Below are positions 39,307-52,562 of a DNA stretch of 64,000 bases, in pieces. The DNA comes from Stichopus chloronotus (lineage: Eukaryota > Echinodermata > Holothuroidea > Aspidochirotida > Stichopodidae), in NCBI GenBank assembly GCA_021234535.1, contig CM037835.1, positions 1,488,001 through 1,552,000 on the forward strand, given 5' to 3'. Every line of letters starts with the position of its first letter. The stretch's first letter is position 1. The notes under the pieces were generated by a model. That model searched no databases and was not told the origin of the DNA. It saw nothing but the letters and a program-made list of their open reading frames with translations. Position numbers and translations under genes: made by a program.

Positions 39307-41079
39307 TGTGTTGTCAACAACGTAAAACATACGTCGCTGCAGGCAGTCATACCAATACAGTGAAAACTCCTAAAACCCCCATCTAACACGACAATACAAC
39401 TACTCTGGGATACAACACAGTAATTTCTTCTTCTAATTCGTAATAAGCCAGCATGGTAATGAGTCAGCAGATGTATGTTACAGCACTATTTTCCAAGTGC
39501 AGTTTTAAGGTGGGTCTGCCAACCAAATGACGCACTCCCTAACCCCCCCCCCCCCCATACAAAATACTGACCTCCCTCTTGAAAAACTTGAAAAACGTTC
39601 CGCCGAAAAAAGTTGACAATAGGCTACTGACATTTGAAATAGAGCAAAAACAGTCTCTAATTGTGACACCACTTTGCATCTCAATTATTGAAATCTTCTG
39701 GAGGTGGTGTTCCTGGCAATCGCTATGAAATCTTGAACGCAGTATATGTGTGACTGCATCCCTCTCTTGAAATTCTGTTGAAAACATTCTTATGTTATAA
39801 CATGCAAACATACAAATGAAAAACAGTATAAATATCAATAAAGCACCAAATGTCCAAAACCTTTCAGGCTCAACATTCGCGGAAGCTTAATATAGATCAG
39901 TGATCTGCTGTACTGTTGATTAATTTTTTTTTCTTGATGTGTTGCATGTGATGGCATTGAGAAATATTTTGGATAAAAATACCCCCTAAAGTGCTAGCAT
40001 TAGAGTTTCTCATTTTCTACAAGTAAGGTCCTGGAAGTATTTTGTTTGCTGGAAAACGGTCTTCTTAACATTATTGAAAGTCTTTTTGAAGTTTTCACTC
40101 AGAACCAGTGGCATTACAAGTGCTGTTTGCATGGTGGGGGAATATGATATTTGAACTGCACCCAGAGACATAGCTATCCTCCTGTTTCTATAGGGACATG
40201 GCACAAGAACGAGGTTCTTCAATGAGGAGTCACTAGCAGATCATTTAAAACGAAATTTTAAAGTGATATGGAAATACAGTGTGCCTGTACTAAAGTGGCG
40301 CAATCGGGATTCTAGATGGTTGGGGGGGGGGGTGCTGAGAATTGTGGGAAACCATCGGTTGCCACATCTCCAGAAAACAGTATGTTAATGTTTTACATGT
40401 TCATGATGTTGACGTTGCGAAACAGGTGAGGAGTTCTGAGCCTAGAAATCCCCCCGCCCCCTCCGCTCTTCTAATTGGATCCATACTTTCACCTTTGACA
40501 TACTGGCGTTTCCATGAGGTCAACTTTTGGACATCATCATCCAACATGTACACTACATGGCTTGGTGACATTATCAGCATCGTGGCATGTGCCTACCAGA
40601 CATTAAAATATAGTTACCATAGGGGGAAACTTATCCTAATCAATTGACTGCACATTATAACTTGCCAACAACATCGATCACAGTATTCCTGGAAATACCA
40701 GAAAAAAGAAAAGAAAAAACAAAAAACTAGGGCCTAATCGAATTTACAGGTCGAACAAAAAATATAAGGGATATATAGGAATTGTAGGGGTGGTAGAACG
40801 CCTGTGCATTTGATCAAGTTTGAAGGTTGTTTTACTAAACATGTGATTAATATGAAGTCAACCAATTGCGTAGTGTGCCTGAGTGAGCAAACTGTACAGG
40901 TAACTTCAAATGCAGAAACAAGTTTACCAACCTGGAAACCTTGAATCTCCTGCAGTTAATACTCAGGCTGCCCTCCTGGTGCATCCAACAAAACAGGAAA
41001 GCAAACCGTAGTCACTCCAGCAGAAACAAGAACTGCAAAATATTGTTTGATAGCTTCTGCTTCTTTTGCCCTTCTTTTA

Positions 41080-41262
41080 TAAATTTATCTTGAATGTAAT
41101 CATAAGTAAACCATAATTACGATCACTTTGCCATTGTAATCCATAACAATTAAAATTACTTTTCAATTTTTGCGAAAGTAATCTATTACGATTATGATAA
41201 CTTTCAAAGATATAATCGATTATAATTGATTATGATTACTTTTTACAATTACCCCGAGCCTG
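41080..41262. repeat. AATCGATTATAATTGATTA-type palindromic repeat, MITE-like
   Basis: Dense TAATC/GATTA words, including ATAATCGATTATAATTGATTA, end at AATTACCCCGAGCCTGG. Such TAATC-rich, self-complementary tracts are common remnants of short inverted-repeat elements; ends were not defined. Confidence 0.5.
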
Positions 41263-41740
41263 GTAGGTCCCCCTGCTGCATGTGGCCCTGTGGGCCTGAA
41301 AAAGACGCCACAAAATACATTCAATCAAACGATACCACTGGAGACAATTTAACGTAAATAGGTACATCTTGCAGAGTATAAAATGGCCCCTGCCAGACAA
41401 ATTGTCTGCTGCATAGGGCCCGGCAGACATCCTAGAAAGGCCACAAAATGTAGGACTTGATCAAACATTGCAGGTACCACACGGAACAAATTGCAAATGA
41501 TTATTGACATCTCACAGTGTACAGAATGGCCCATGCAAGACAAATTTACTGCTGCAAATTAAATGGCCTGCCAGACAGCGTATATAAGTATAACCCATAG
41601 GTTCATTCCAGCACAGATGACTTGACTTAAAATGTTGAAAATACCACTTGGAACCAACTTTGACTATCAAGTGTATCCTGCATAGTTCAGAAATACCCAT
41701 GTCGTGGCAAATTATCTGCTACACAGCTCCTGACTGATGG
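41263..41740. repeat. degenerate tandem repeat, about 130-165 bp, four units
   Basis: CTGCTGCAT-x-GGCC, GGCCACAAAATGTA, GACAAATT-x-CTGCTGCA and TACCAC-x-GGAACAA recur in order, with CTGCTGCAT-like anchors near 41272, 41406, 41546 and 41710. Confidence 0.7.
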
Positions 41741-41879
41741 CCCCAAAGTGTGATTGCTTAATTAAATGGAAAGGAGGTGGTGTGGGAACATAGGAATGGA
41801 CATTCTTCAGTTTTGAAAATGGTGCGTCTGAGTGAAAGAGGGTTGAATGACCCCCAAAATACGTTCAAATTACATCTTT

Positions 41880-42530
41880 GAGTACATTCACGAAAATAGC
41901 GCAGTTTGGTCAATTTCATAGGTCCTGATTGCAAAATTTAATCCTGATGTTCTAAACAGCACAAAAGGGTGCAAAAGGCACTTGAGAACGCCCTCAATAG
42001 GCGTGGTTTTCGTATTTAAATCACATATCGAGTACATTGATAAAACTTTGCATGTATTTTCTTTGCATGCCCCTGATAACATATCAACAATTCTTTAGTG
42101 TCCAAATTGCTGCAAAAGACGCCTAAGAACAACCGAAGGAGGGCGCTGTTTTGGATACATTTAAAGCACATATTGCGGACATGGATGAAACTTTGCTCAA
42201 ATTGGTGCAAAATGCACCTCAGAACAACCCAAAGAGGACGCTGTTTTAGGCACATTTAAAGCACATAGCCTATTGCATACATCGATGAAACTTTGCAAGT
42301 ACATTCTTTGCATGCCCCTGAGAACAGATCAACAATTCTTAAGAGTTCAAATTGGTGCAAAAGGCACTTCAGAGCTTCCTATGAAGGGTGCTATTTTTTT
42401 TCTCATTGAAAGCATGTAGGCCTGTTGAGAACATCCATGAACCTTCGCAGGTAAATTGCTTGTGTGCCCATAGTAACAGATAGATCAGCATTTCTTAAGT
42501 GTCCAGATTAGTGCAAAATGTACTTAAGAG
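41880..42530. repeat. degenerate tandem repeat, about 95-157 bp, five units
   Basis: GGTGCAAAAGGCACTTCAGA-like anchors occur near 41971, 42110, 42204, 42355 and 42512. Between them GATGAAACTTTGCA, TTCTTTGCATGCCCCTGA-AACA and GATCAACAATTCTT recur. Shorter units lack one internal block. Confidence 0.8.
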
Positions 42531-42953
42531 GTCCAAAACACATTTCCACATTTCACAGGAATATTTAAATGTAGACTACAAACTATTTCGCAATCCCCAT
42601 TGAAGCACACAAAAACCTTTTCTGCAGTCACAAACAACCCATATCATAATTTATTTACATTATCTAACTTTTTCTATCGTTCCACCGAAACTGAAATTAA
42701 ACACTTCCATGCAGTGTGTGGGCACGTCATTGCAAGATCGACCGTGCGACTTTTATGTCTGACTATACAACGCATGTCACCTAACACGCATGTTGGAACT
42801 CTCGCTTTCAGCACAACCAATGTTCCCTCACCTATGCACATGGAGTTTGAATTTTAGCTTCATATTTCTGTGGTACGTCTGAATTAAATGTTGTGTGCAT
42901 CGATGAAACTCGAAAACGAAAATTGGGGGTATGCCGTTGGACACTCTCTACCC

Positions 42954-43315
42954 CAGGGGTGGGGAACCTTTTCCCCAGTAAGGGCCACTTTGATGATTAC
43001 AGCATTGCTCGCGGGCCGTATGAGGAGACAATCTAAGCGGAGCGCCACCATGAGTTGGCGCGGAGCGTACCGAGAAAACTTTTGATTCACAGACCCCCTC
43101 AGATCGCAGGAAATGGCCTCTACGACTCTATTTGGACCCATTCGAAACCCTCTCAAAATGCTATTTTTCCTCACTTTGGAATGGACATGTGGCCATTACG
43201 TTATATTTCCTTTGTTTTGAAATTAAAAAAATTATTCTGTAACTCGCCTCGCGGGCCGCATGAATTTGACTTTCGGGCCGGATCCGGCACGCGGGTCGGA
43301 GGTTCCCCACCGCAG
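42954..43315. mobile_element. 362-bp non-autonomous hAT-type element (MITE) with TIRs and 8-bp TSD
   Basis: The left end CAGGGGTGGGGAACC and the right end GGTTCCCCACC (then GCAG) are inverted repeats of the common hAT/Charlie form. GGGCCGCATGAA and GGGCCGGATCC near the right end also fit that superfamily. Flanks CTCTACCC (42946-42953) and CTCTAACC (43316-43323) form an 8-bp target-site duplication with one difference, as expected for hAT transposition. It encodes no transposase, so it depended on one elsewhere. Confidence 0.88.
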
Positions 43316-44189
43316 CTCTAACCCAACAAGACGACGCAGAACTCGACTGAGAATTTTTTATCGGAAACGACAAGGTGAAACATGAGCTTGCTGCCTGTAA
43401 CCGTTCTGAAAGATTTTTAACTTCTTATAACTGAAAACGTACTTTAAATTATGGAATTAACGTACTTTTGAATAATAATATGACAAAGTATCCTGTTTTA
43501 TGACCAACTAGATCAGTTTTTGCTCTCATATTCAATTTTGGAGTAATGACATCAGTAGTAAAACATTTTAATATTTTGTGTATTTGACGTATATATCGTG
43601 ATATTTTTCTTCTTAGAAAATGAGTGTTCTGTGGCGCACGTTAACGAGTATGAGCTCAGAGTGCATAGTGCATTTAACAGATCCTCATGCGAGCCCTGAC
43701 TGTCAAATGATTCTTCCTTACTTTGGAACCTTGATTTAACAAAAAAATCTTTTAACTTTTGAGCGCTTTTGTATCTGTTCGGATAATAAAGAATCGGTTA
43801 GGCCGTTGGAGGCAATATCTCACCACCAAACACAAATAATGGGAACCACCTCTAGTCTTGAAACTGATATTCCACAACATATAAAATCCCAGCTTCTAAG
43901 AGGCTATTCTGAAACACTGAATTTAATATCAGAGCATCCACTGTTATCCAAGTTCCGATAATACACGATGATGTTAATGAATAGGTCTTTTATGCCTCCC
44001 TCTTGATTGAACACTGGTATGTTGCTTTCTCGCAGTTCCAATGTTACCTGAATTCTGCAGGTGGACATTGATGGCCTTCACTCAAGACCATTCCCTCTGC
44101 AAAGATAGAAAGAGGCGAAAACACATACTCATAAATATTACCTTGCTGGCCACAACATATTAAAAAAATAACTTTTTGTTTCTCTATTG

Positions 44190-45310
44190 GGGCACTCTCT
44201 AACAAAATTTGTCATTTGCAGATCACTTTTTACCAGAAATCTGTCAAAAAAAGAAGGATTCTTCTACTCGAATTGGGGGAAAAAGTGCAAAAACTTCTGT
44301 AAGATGTATTATACAACTCAATAACCTCCTTTAAACTTAAAGTGCTTTTATCGATCTCATTTTTAGAAAACATGTAAAGCATCATATCTTGGACTGACGT
44401 TTTAGTTTCCAATGTCACATCGCTGTCTAACTTTTCGTAGTGGTAACTAGACATATGCTTTTCAACTTCAGCTTGATAGTGTGCGTGATTGAGTATTGCA
44501 ATGTCTTTACCTTTATGAAACGGTTAAAAATGACAAAGAGGTCGTGTTAGTGTGTTTAGTCCAAGCAAGTCCATTAACATTGCCTTTTACATTACGGATA
44601 GGAACACAAGATTTTTTTGCCAGTGTTGTTTCTAGAAAGTCGGCAACATTTTTGCTGAAGGTCAATTGAGTTGACCATGTAGATGGAAGCCGTAATTAAC
44701 TATATCATGTTTGCTTTTTATCATCAATGATGAGGCGTATTCTCATCCTTCTCTTTAGGTCTTCCATGGTGGCGAGAATTTCACCTCGTTTCAATTTTAG
44801 CGGCCCAGCAATAAATATCAGCTATTTATCCAGTGCAATATTCTCGGTATCAGACATGTTTCTGTCAGAGATGTCGAGCATGAACTTTGAAAATGTTTCT
44901 ACTTCTCTATAGAGTGATAAAAGTTTTGAATGGTCACGTGTAGCCTCATTTCCATTGAAGTTGATACGACATTTATTTATGCTTTTCTCAGCTTTAAAAG
45001 AACAGATGAAATTTTTTGCGAATCTATTATTATTCTTAGATATGGTAAAAGTAGGAGGAAGAAAACGAGAGAGAAAACTATGCATGTCTATAAGATGGGA
45101 AAATGAACTACTCTTTTGTGAGGATTTGGTGGCCCTAAAATGAGCTGTTGGTTTTTATGGCGAACTTCTTCTCTCCTTACGTACCCAATTTGTCTTATGG
45201 ATAAATTGAATGCCTTCAGACGACGAGAGACTTTATTCTCTTCCTTCCCGGCTGATGCTTTTAAGAGCATTTGTCGGAGACGGTTAGAATAGGCGAATTT
45301 CAAAATGGGG
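44190..45310 (-). mobile_element. degenerate Penelope-like element, reverse transcriptase region
   Basis: Minus-strand frames in sequence (45303-45088, 45085-44822, about 44700-44500, 44454-44230) add up to one broken protein. The clearest part is KGKDIAILNHAHYQAEVEKH followed by MSSYHYEKLDSDVTLETK, which has the layout of the Penelope-like RT N-terminal motif (KGxxxVxxNxxxYxxEaexqL, then YxKLDxDPT). Stops and frame changes separate the parts. The catalytic motif was not found, so the copy is both broken and incomplete. Confidence 0.62.
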
Positions 45311-45670
45311 TTCAGCCTTAGTTCTTTTTTCCTTTTCGTTCAATCTTCCACGTTGAAGTTAGGTTGGCGTGACAGCTTTTCTTTGTAACTCCGCAGACCC
45401 TTTTTCCCATTTCCGTCGAAGAACAGAGTTCCAAGAACTCGTGAACTTCTCCTAGAAGATAAACAGCTCGAGTTCTTGAACAACTGTGCAATAGGCATAT
45501 ACGCTGTACAAATATACAAATATACCTGAGTTAAGGTACTAAAGCATAGGAAACTTTACTTGGCCAGAAATAATCACAGACCTGTCAACTCCCGGTTTTT
45601 GTACAGATCTCCTACCCTCTCTGCACCCATTGTAGTATACAACCGAAACGTGGTAGGTCAGTAGCCCTTA

Positions 45671-45696
45671 TGTGTGTGTGTGTGTGTGTGTGTGTG
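45671..45696. repeat. (TG)13 microsatellite
   Basis: Uninterrupted TG run followed by a G-rich stretch. Confidence 0.98.
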
Positions 45697-48600
45697 GCGG
45701 GGAGGGGGGGTGTACTACATGGAGTATACAAACTCACAACGCATTTTTCAGGGCATTAAAAACATCCAGAGAGACGACGTGACGTGTGCCAATCTGAGGA
45801 ATAGTTTAACGCGATCACATTTCTAGGAATCCTACGCAAATGCAGGTATTTGTGGAAAGTTTGATGCATCATGCGCATTTACTTCAGTACTAGATCACTA
45901 AGCTAAGTAACTTGTACATCAAGCACTGCTATCCACAACGGAGGATCTGAACCACTGATGAAAATCATGTACAGCTCAGCACACTCCAGAAGTACATGAA
46001 ATTATGTATGAATGGCCGTTGAAGAATGATAGTAATGAGATTTGCAACTCCATGGAATACCTACTTGTTCCAATTTTAATACACAAAAAATGCCCTTGTT
46101 CTTGTAACACCACAAACTTTTGATGCACTTAACCATCATCAAACAAATATAAAAAAAAACTACTGTATAGTCAGACATCGACAGTAATATCCACGTAAGC
46201 CTACTGAACGGTGCCTGCTAGTACAGTTTTGCGAGACTAAGAAATTAACACGTCACACGTTTCTTGGCATCTTTGACTAACTAATTGTAGGCAGTTGCAG
46301 GCGTAACATGCATATGCGAGTACACACCATCATGCATGATTGCATAGATCCTTCCGGAAAATTTATTGGTCCAAACAGGGAAAATGTTTTGTGAGTAATA
46401 TAATAGGCCCCCGACTGTCATGTTATTAATGTTTGTACTGTTCCCACCAAAGTGTGGTAAATATTATATCCTCTAGGGGAGGCCGGGATAATTCTTCAGT
46501 GATAGACCTTCAATAAACTCAGTACGTAGCGTGATTGTGCATGAACGTATTGAGATGACCACTGACGATTAAATAAATAAACAATAGATTACTAAGATAA
46601 GTTTATCGCAATCTATTAGAGTTTCTCCAAAAGTAGTACTTGTAAAGTGGAGTTATCCCGATGGATTAGTGCGGATTAATTTTATCATTATCAAATTGAG
46701 TAGCCAGTCAGGATATTACTTTTCTTGCTTTTCAACTGTCACTTCAATGCCGGTATGACACCATGGTCTCTTTCTCGTCGTACTATACACGACAACCCCC
46801 CCCCCCCCAAAAAAAAAAAAAAAAAAAAACGTCAGGTGTGCCAGCTGACAGGACTTGGTAACAACTCATTGGTATGAGGATCATTACGAAATTTAACTTG
46901 TAAATATTACTTTTTGGTTTGAAGAAATTCTAAATTCTAAGCGGTAAATGTGAATCTTCCATTAGGGGTAATTGACGATTAACAATAATGAGCATTACAA
47001 TTCGCAATCTTCATTTGTACATGTTCGGTAGAAGAAACCGGGAGCGAGACAAATTCACACATGACACTTTTTTTTTTTAATTTCAAGCCGTCTTGCCGCC
47101 TAGGGAGCACAACATTACATCTAATCATGACGTTAGTGTAAGGAAATTGATGTAAGGAATTCCATAAGTTGTTGACGCTTACCCTTTATCATGCCAACGT
47201 TTGTATTATTATGTTAATAAGTTTATGCATCTCTAGGTTTAGTGGTAAGTTGTATTTCGTTGAGATTGTATGTAGTCAGTGACTGGAGAATCAATCCAAG
47301 TAAATATTTTTCTCTGCACCTGAAATCACTGCATGTCTAGTGAATTCACCTTGACTTCTCGCTTCCCGTGACCAACTCGGCATACATTGGTATCAGCGGT
47401 GTTTTAAATACTGCTTTCACCGTAACAGCGTCAACATTTATATCAAATAATCTCATATAATTCAGTGGATGTTGTACTGGAGACTACGGATATTTCGAAG
47501 AGTGCTTATTTCAACTTTTCTTGATCCTTATAATCGGAAACTTGGTCAACTGTTTCACTCTTATTATCTTGGCATGCCGACATAGTGCACCATAGCAACA
47601 AATTCTATATTGCTGACGAATCTGACGCATGTTTACGCCAACGTCTGTAGTAGAACCTGGGAAATTGAGCTTTCTGATCCATGGATTATCTGATGTACAG
47701 TCTTCGATGATAGTCAATCCTCTAAATGGGCTCTTCCGTGGTTGGTGGTAAGCTCTGACGACTCCTAGGTAAGTTGCATTGTTTATAAAAAAAAAAAATG
47801 AGTTTACAGGACTTCTTTGTTGATGGTACTCTCCTTAACGGCATAAAGACGGAGAACATGCTTAAACTTTTGTGGATAAGATAGGGAACATAACACAAAA
47901 ATTACTGACTGTAAATGCATACCGGACCTATAGTGGTGTATTGTATTTATGTTGTTTGTTTAGATTTTTCAGAGGAAACGAATGTTGTGTGTTGGTTTCG
48001 ATATTTTACCCTTTAATTCAAAGGGCTCATTGAGTTGATAACAATAAGTTTGTGATGATTTTGAAGGGTATAAACCTATGAAAATACTTATGATTAACAT
48101 CATTGTTCAAGTTTCACATCCAGTAGTTTTAAAACCTTTGTGAATTCTTGACCTTTAATTGTACTGGATGAATGTATGTAAATATGCCTAAGTACTAACA
48201 TGAGAAAGTGTCTGGGCACGAATTTTTGAAGCACAAATTGAATCGTCACTTTATTAGTGTTCCTTTGTGTATGAAACATTTGGATTTTGTTAGTTTAACC
48301 ATTTGTCATTAGTATGCTAAGGAAACTTGATAGGTTTAAAAAAGTTAGTGAATTCAGTGAATTTCACGGAAACAAATCAATGAGCCTCTTTAGTTCCTTA
48401 CATATTCTTAATCTTTAGTACATTTACCATGCCGAAGGAAATCGACGACCCTTTAAATGATTACAGTGTAAAACGTACCCCCCATTTTTTTTAATGAAAA
48501 CGACACGAGAGACTTTTCCCAGTGGTTTCTCCGTCTTCATGTGGCATTGACGGCTTCCCATACAAGGAAATACAGAAAACATAGCAGATACTCTTCCCAG

Positions 48601-48894
48601 TAGACTCGGTGGGGCGGCATTTGATTGTGAAATTAGACTACGACAAAGTTAAGACATTAATGATACAGGTCTTTGGGAAACAGGAATATGTTTCCACCAT
48701 AAATACATGAATTAATGCCAGACACGTAATCCTGGTCAGGAATCCTGACACGTAGGCCTGGTCCGGAATATGATATGTAAATGTAATATTTTGCAATTAA
48801 TAAAATTAATTGATTATTTATTCCATCCGCGATTTACTTGTGTAATGTTCTAATTTTAAAGCATGATTCTGTAGCATTTTCTTTATTTTATAGG
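45697..48894. other. intergenic, no gene recognised
   Basis: AT-rich DNA with a C-run/A-run junction at about 46796-46829. A 68-codon minus-strand frame at 47511-47717 is not recognised. Confidence 0.4.
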
Positions 48895-49470
48895 CCCAGA
48901 GTTGATAAATCAAGAAGAAATCAGAATCAGATTCAGTCCATGTCATATGTTGATTACGTAATCACATGTGGCATAGTGCAACGACAGCCCTTGGCTATGT
49001 ACGGCACCATTTTCTTTGACCTCGTCCGATTTGTCATTTGTAATTATTTTTTTGAAATAATCATTCGTGATCTTTTTCCTTTTATTGCCGATTAGATAGG
49101 GTTCGGTCTAATTTAAACTCCCGATTTTGTATTCATTTGTAATTGATATGCCCCCAGTTGATAGAAATGGAACCCAAAACGATAAAATTCAATCCATGTT
49201 GTACGATGAATACGTAATCACTTGTGACGTAGTGAAATGACCGTCCCCAACCATGGGTGGTAGCATTGTGTTAGATCTCGTCCGAAATGTTATATATAAT
49301 TATTATTTTTTAAAACTATTATTCATGATTTTTTTCATTCTATCGCCGATTAGATTGGGTGCCGGTCTAATTTAAACTCTCGATTTGGTAGTCATTTGTA
49401 TTTGATAGGCTACTAGTTGATAAAAATCGATCTAGAAACGATAAAATTCATCCCGTATACTGTGGAAATA
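48895..49470 (-). repeat. A/B dimeric repeat, about 257-bp monomers, inverted relative to 58.8 kb
   Basis: On the minus strand an A-type monomer (49288 down) is followed by a B-type monomer (49032 down) and part of another. B carries GTGATTACGTAATCA-like text and GCCAAGGG; A carries CACCCATGG and GTGATTACGTATTCATC. The same types alternate on the plus strand at 58.83-59.70 kb. Confidence 0.85.
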
Positions 49471-49979
49471 CCAATGTTAACGATAAAGCGGACGTTTGGT
49501 TTGGCACCTGATGGTTATGAGAAAAAAAATACCTGATTTTTATTTTTAGGAATCTGTGAAAACACTAAAACAGACAGCACCAAGGTGCACTTGTATCCTG
49601 TAAGGTGTACTTTTTAATTGTTGTTTGCCTGTTGGCTAGCAAAGTGGAACAGAAGAGCAACAGGATGAACCCAACTTCCAGTATATAGAAAGTCCAAATG
49701 AGATTATAGCGTATTCTCATAGCATAAAGTAATACGGAATTACCCACCTTTCCATTTCCAGCTACAGAAAATATTCTTACGTATGGGAGCATCTTTGTTG
49801 CAATGGTACACCCTGATCGTGCTGCAGATTTGATGGAAACTTAACAGATATAACAAATGATGAATGTCATAATTAGAGCCAAACGTGAAGGTAATTATGA
49901 GTATATTTTCAATTACTACATTGCAGACATCAATTGCACTTTCTCAACGGACGTGCAGTCAGAATGCATGCACCGTTAA

Positions 49980-50822
49980 CATAATGTTTCCAATGTGTAG
50001 TTTGAAAACCTTGTAAACAAGTATCTCAAGAAGGGAAAGGTGCTTGAACTTCAAAGTTGGTGTGTTGCTTGTACCTTGTAAGTAGATGATTCCTGTTTTT
50101 TTTCATGGAGATTAAAGGTCATTTGAGGTCAGTACGAATTGACTTATTATATGTAATTTACTGTACGGGTACACATGAAAGAATATATATAATAAGTTCT
50201 ATCATTCCAAAAATCTGTCATGGATTCGTTAAGCCCAACATGTAATACTTTGGAAGTTTTCATGCCCTAAAGGTGTACATATGAAGAGGTACAGTAAATG
50301 TCACACATATTAAGAAAATAATACATATTTTTTCGTATTGAAAACTTGCTAAAAATTAGATCTTCAATAGCAGATATTGATGCTAAATTAGAATTTGTTC
50401 TCATTTTCTTTCAACTTACAGTATGGAGCTATCAGCCCACTTAGCTCTTTAAATTTATCACCTCCAACCCTCTCTATCCCAGTTGCCAGTCAAGATTTAG
50501 ACAGTACTTTGTTTTAGTCACCATAAAGGCTCCCAAGGGACAAACTTTACTTTTGATACTGTGCCCCTTGCAATTCCAGATCATTAACCACAATTTGGTG
50601 TCAGGAACTGTCAATTCAGTTGTAAATTACCTAAGAGGTTAAGAGGTCAACACTGTATGTCATGCTTCATTACCACAATTTCAATCAGCTGAGTCAATGA
50701 ATTTGTAACATTATACCAAACCAAAAATAATATGGATGATTTTCTGTAAGGTGCTTTAGTTTGTATGGATCAATGAAATATTGGAAAGTAATCACAAAGT
50801 GATTTGACTTTTGGTTATCTTT
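49980..50822 (+). repeat. 5'-truncated AGGTCA element, second subfamily
   Basis: One tandem unit (core near 50107) is followed by 650 bp matching 35.35-36.0 kb: GGATTCGTTAAGCCCAACAT-like text, TTAAGAAAATAATACATATT, CCACAATTTGGTGTCAGGAA. It ends at AATCACAAAGTGATTTGAC, which can fold as a small hairpin (AATCAC-AAA-GTGATT). Confidence 0.75.
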
Positions 50823-50903
50823 CAAGTAATGCTACGGTAAAAGTCACGTGACCATTAAATTCAGCTATATCGTGAATTCTGCTGATTCTGTTTTTATTGA
50901 GAC

Positions 50904-51473
50904 CAACACACCTTACGTATTGGAAAGCTAACAAGTATAACTCTAACGTCTTTCCTGTAGTGACTGTGCACCATGGTCGTTGAACCTTTGAGCTAGAGGG
51001 ACTTTTCATAAAGCCTATTGTAGATGTCTTTTCTTTTACTTCATTGAACACCTAGAATTATTACTCAGATACATAAAGTTTAGAGAACAGTATTTGTAGA
51101 TTGCTGTCGTTTCAGTTCATTGTTCACAGAAAAGGTCACCTTTACTGTGTGTTATTATTGTTCGCCAGCGTCCATTCATTAAGCCACCCTTTAACAATCA
51201 GTTCACCATGAAACGAGGACAATAGCCACATATTGTTAGTGCCTTGTGACTCCTCCCCCCCCCCCCTTTAAAAAGCTTTAGTCGTTCGGTCAATTAAAAA
51301 AAAAACCTTTTAAAGAAAAACAACTTATGAATATTCATTACAAACTGCTTCTCCTCTCCAAACAAATGTTTTATTTTAAAGATAGATGAATTTGGTCTCA
51401 ATAAAAACAGAAGCCTCGGAGACTTACGTCTCCGAGGCTTCTGTTTTTATTGAGACCTTTCCTATCAAATGAT
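50904..51473 (+). repeat. 570-bp repeat copy 1, ending in a 64-bp perfect hairpin
   Basis: Nearly identical to 51992-52562; I see one substitution (about 51047 against 52135) and small differences in the C and A homopolymers. The 17 bp just before this copy (CTGTTTTTATTGAGACC, 50888-50904) equal one arm end of the hairpin at its other end; copy 2 lacks this. Confidence 0.93.
51394..51457. repeat. perfect inverted repeat, 30-bp arms, 4-base loop
   Basis: GGTCTCAATAAAAACAGAAG continues as CCTCGGAGAC, then TTAC, then the exact reverse complement. It is part of repeat copy 1. Confidence 0.97.
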
Positions 51474-51991
51474 GATTACATGAAATATAGAAACTGTTTC
51501 ATTGTATAATGGGAAACTTTACATTTTAAAAACACAAATTGGAGCCATGAAAAAATTCCTTCGTTTAAGGGGGTGGGGTTTAGTCGTCTTGATCATGTCA
51601 ACTAAGAAAACGTTTAAGAAAATGCGTCAAGTTGCAATATTCACGTTGTAAAATAGTTTCTGTCAGCACTTGCCTGCAACAACGTCTTTTGCTCTGATTT
51701 GGGCATTTATAGAAGGACATTACTACAAAAACAAATGGTAAATAAAGGAACAAAATATTGACCTCTTGCAGCTAAAGTGAAGACTTCATGGTCAGAGTAT
51801 GGTAACTTTGAAGTGAGATAAAAGTCACCTTAATTCAGCTATATCGTGAGTTCTGGTGATTGCAATTGACACCAGTGGTTAAAACTTAAACGTGGATTTA
51901 CAAATCACTTCTTTTAGAGATAGATGTGTTTGAAAATGTTAAAAATTTTGCAACAGCTAAGGGACTGGGTGGTTGAAGTACGCGACCTGTA

Positions 51992-52562
51992 CAACACACC
52001 TTACGTATTGGAAAGCTAACAAGTATAACTCTAACGTCTTTCCTGTAGTGACTGTGCACCATGGTCGTTGAACCTTTGAGCTAGAGGGACTTTTCATAAA
52101 GCCTATTGTAGATGTCTTTTCTTTTACTTCATTCAACACCTAGAATTATTACTCAGATACATAAAGTTTAGAGAACAGTATTTGTAGATTGCTGTCGTTT
52201 CAGTTCATTGTTCACAGAAAAGGTCACCTTTACTGTGTGTTATTATTGTTCGCCAGCGTCCATTCATTAAGCCACCCTTTAACAATCAGTTCACCATGAA
52301 ACGAGGACAATAGCCACATATTGTTAGTGCCTTGTGACTCCTCCCCCCCCCCCCCTTTAAAAAGCTTTAGTCGTTCGGTCAATTAAAAAAAAAACCTTTT
52401 AAAGAAAAACAACTTATGAATATTCATTACAAACTGCTTCTCCTCTCCAAACAAATGTTTTATTTTAAAGATAGATGAATTTGGTCTCAATAAAAACAGA
52501 AGCCTCGGAGACTTACGTCTCCGAGGCTTCTGTTTTTATTGAGACCTTTCCTATCAAATGAT
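51992..52562 (+). repeat. 570-bp repeat copy 2
   Basis: Direct repeat of 50904-51473 at a spacing of about 1088 bp. The 520 bp between the copies are different and resemble parts of the AGGTCA element (compare 35.33-35.39 kb). Confidence 0.93.
52483..52546. repeat. perfect inverted repeat, second copy
   Basis: Same 64 bp as at 51394-51457, without change. Confidence 0.97.

Noticed and set aside
46796..46829. C-run followed by A-run as a processed-transcript tail
   Set aside because: No retroposed gene or target-site duplication next to it; simple low-complexity DNA.
47511..47717. 68-codon minus-strand frame with several Cys
   Set aside because: Does not match any family I know; splice signals ambiguous.
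49565..49792. Minus-strand frame with a GNSVLLYAMR segment resembling the first GPCR helix
   Set aside because: The following sequence does not give a second helix with the usual NxxxxD motif; the match is too short.
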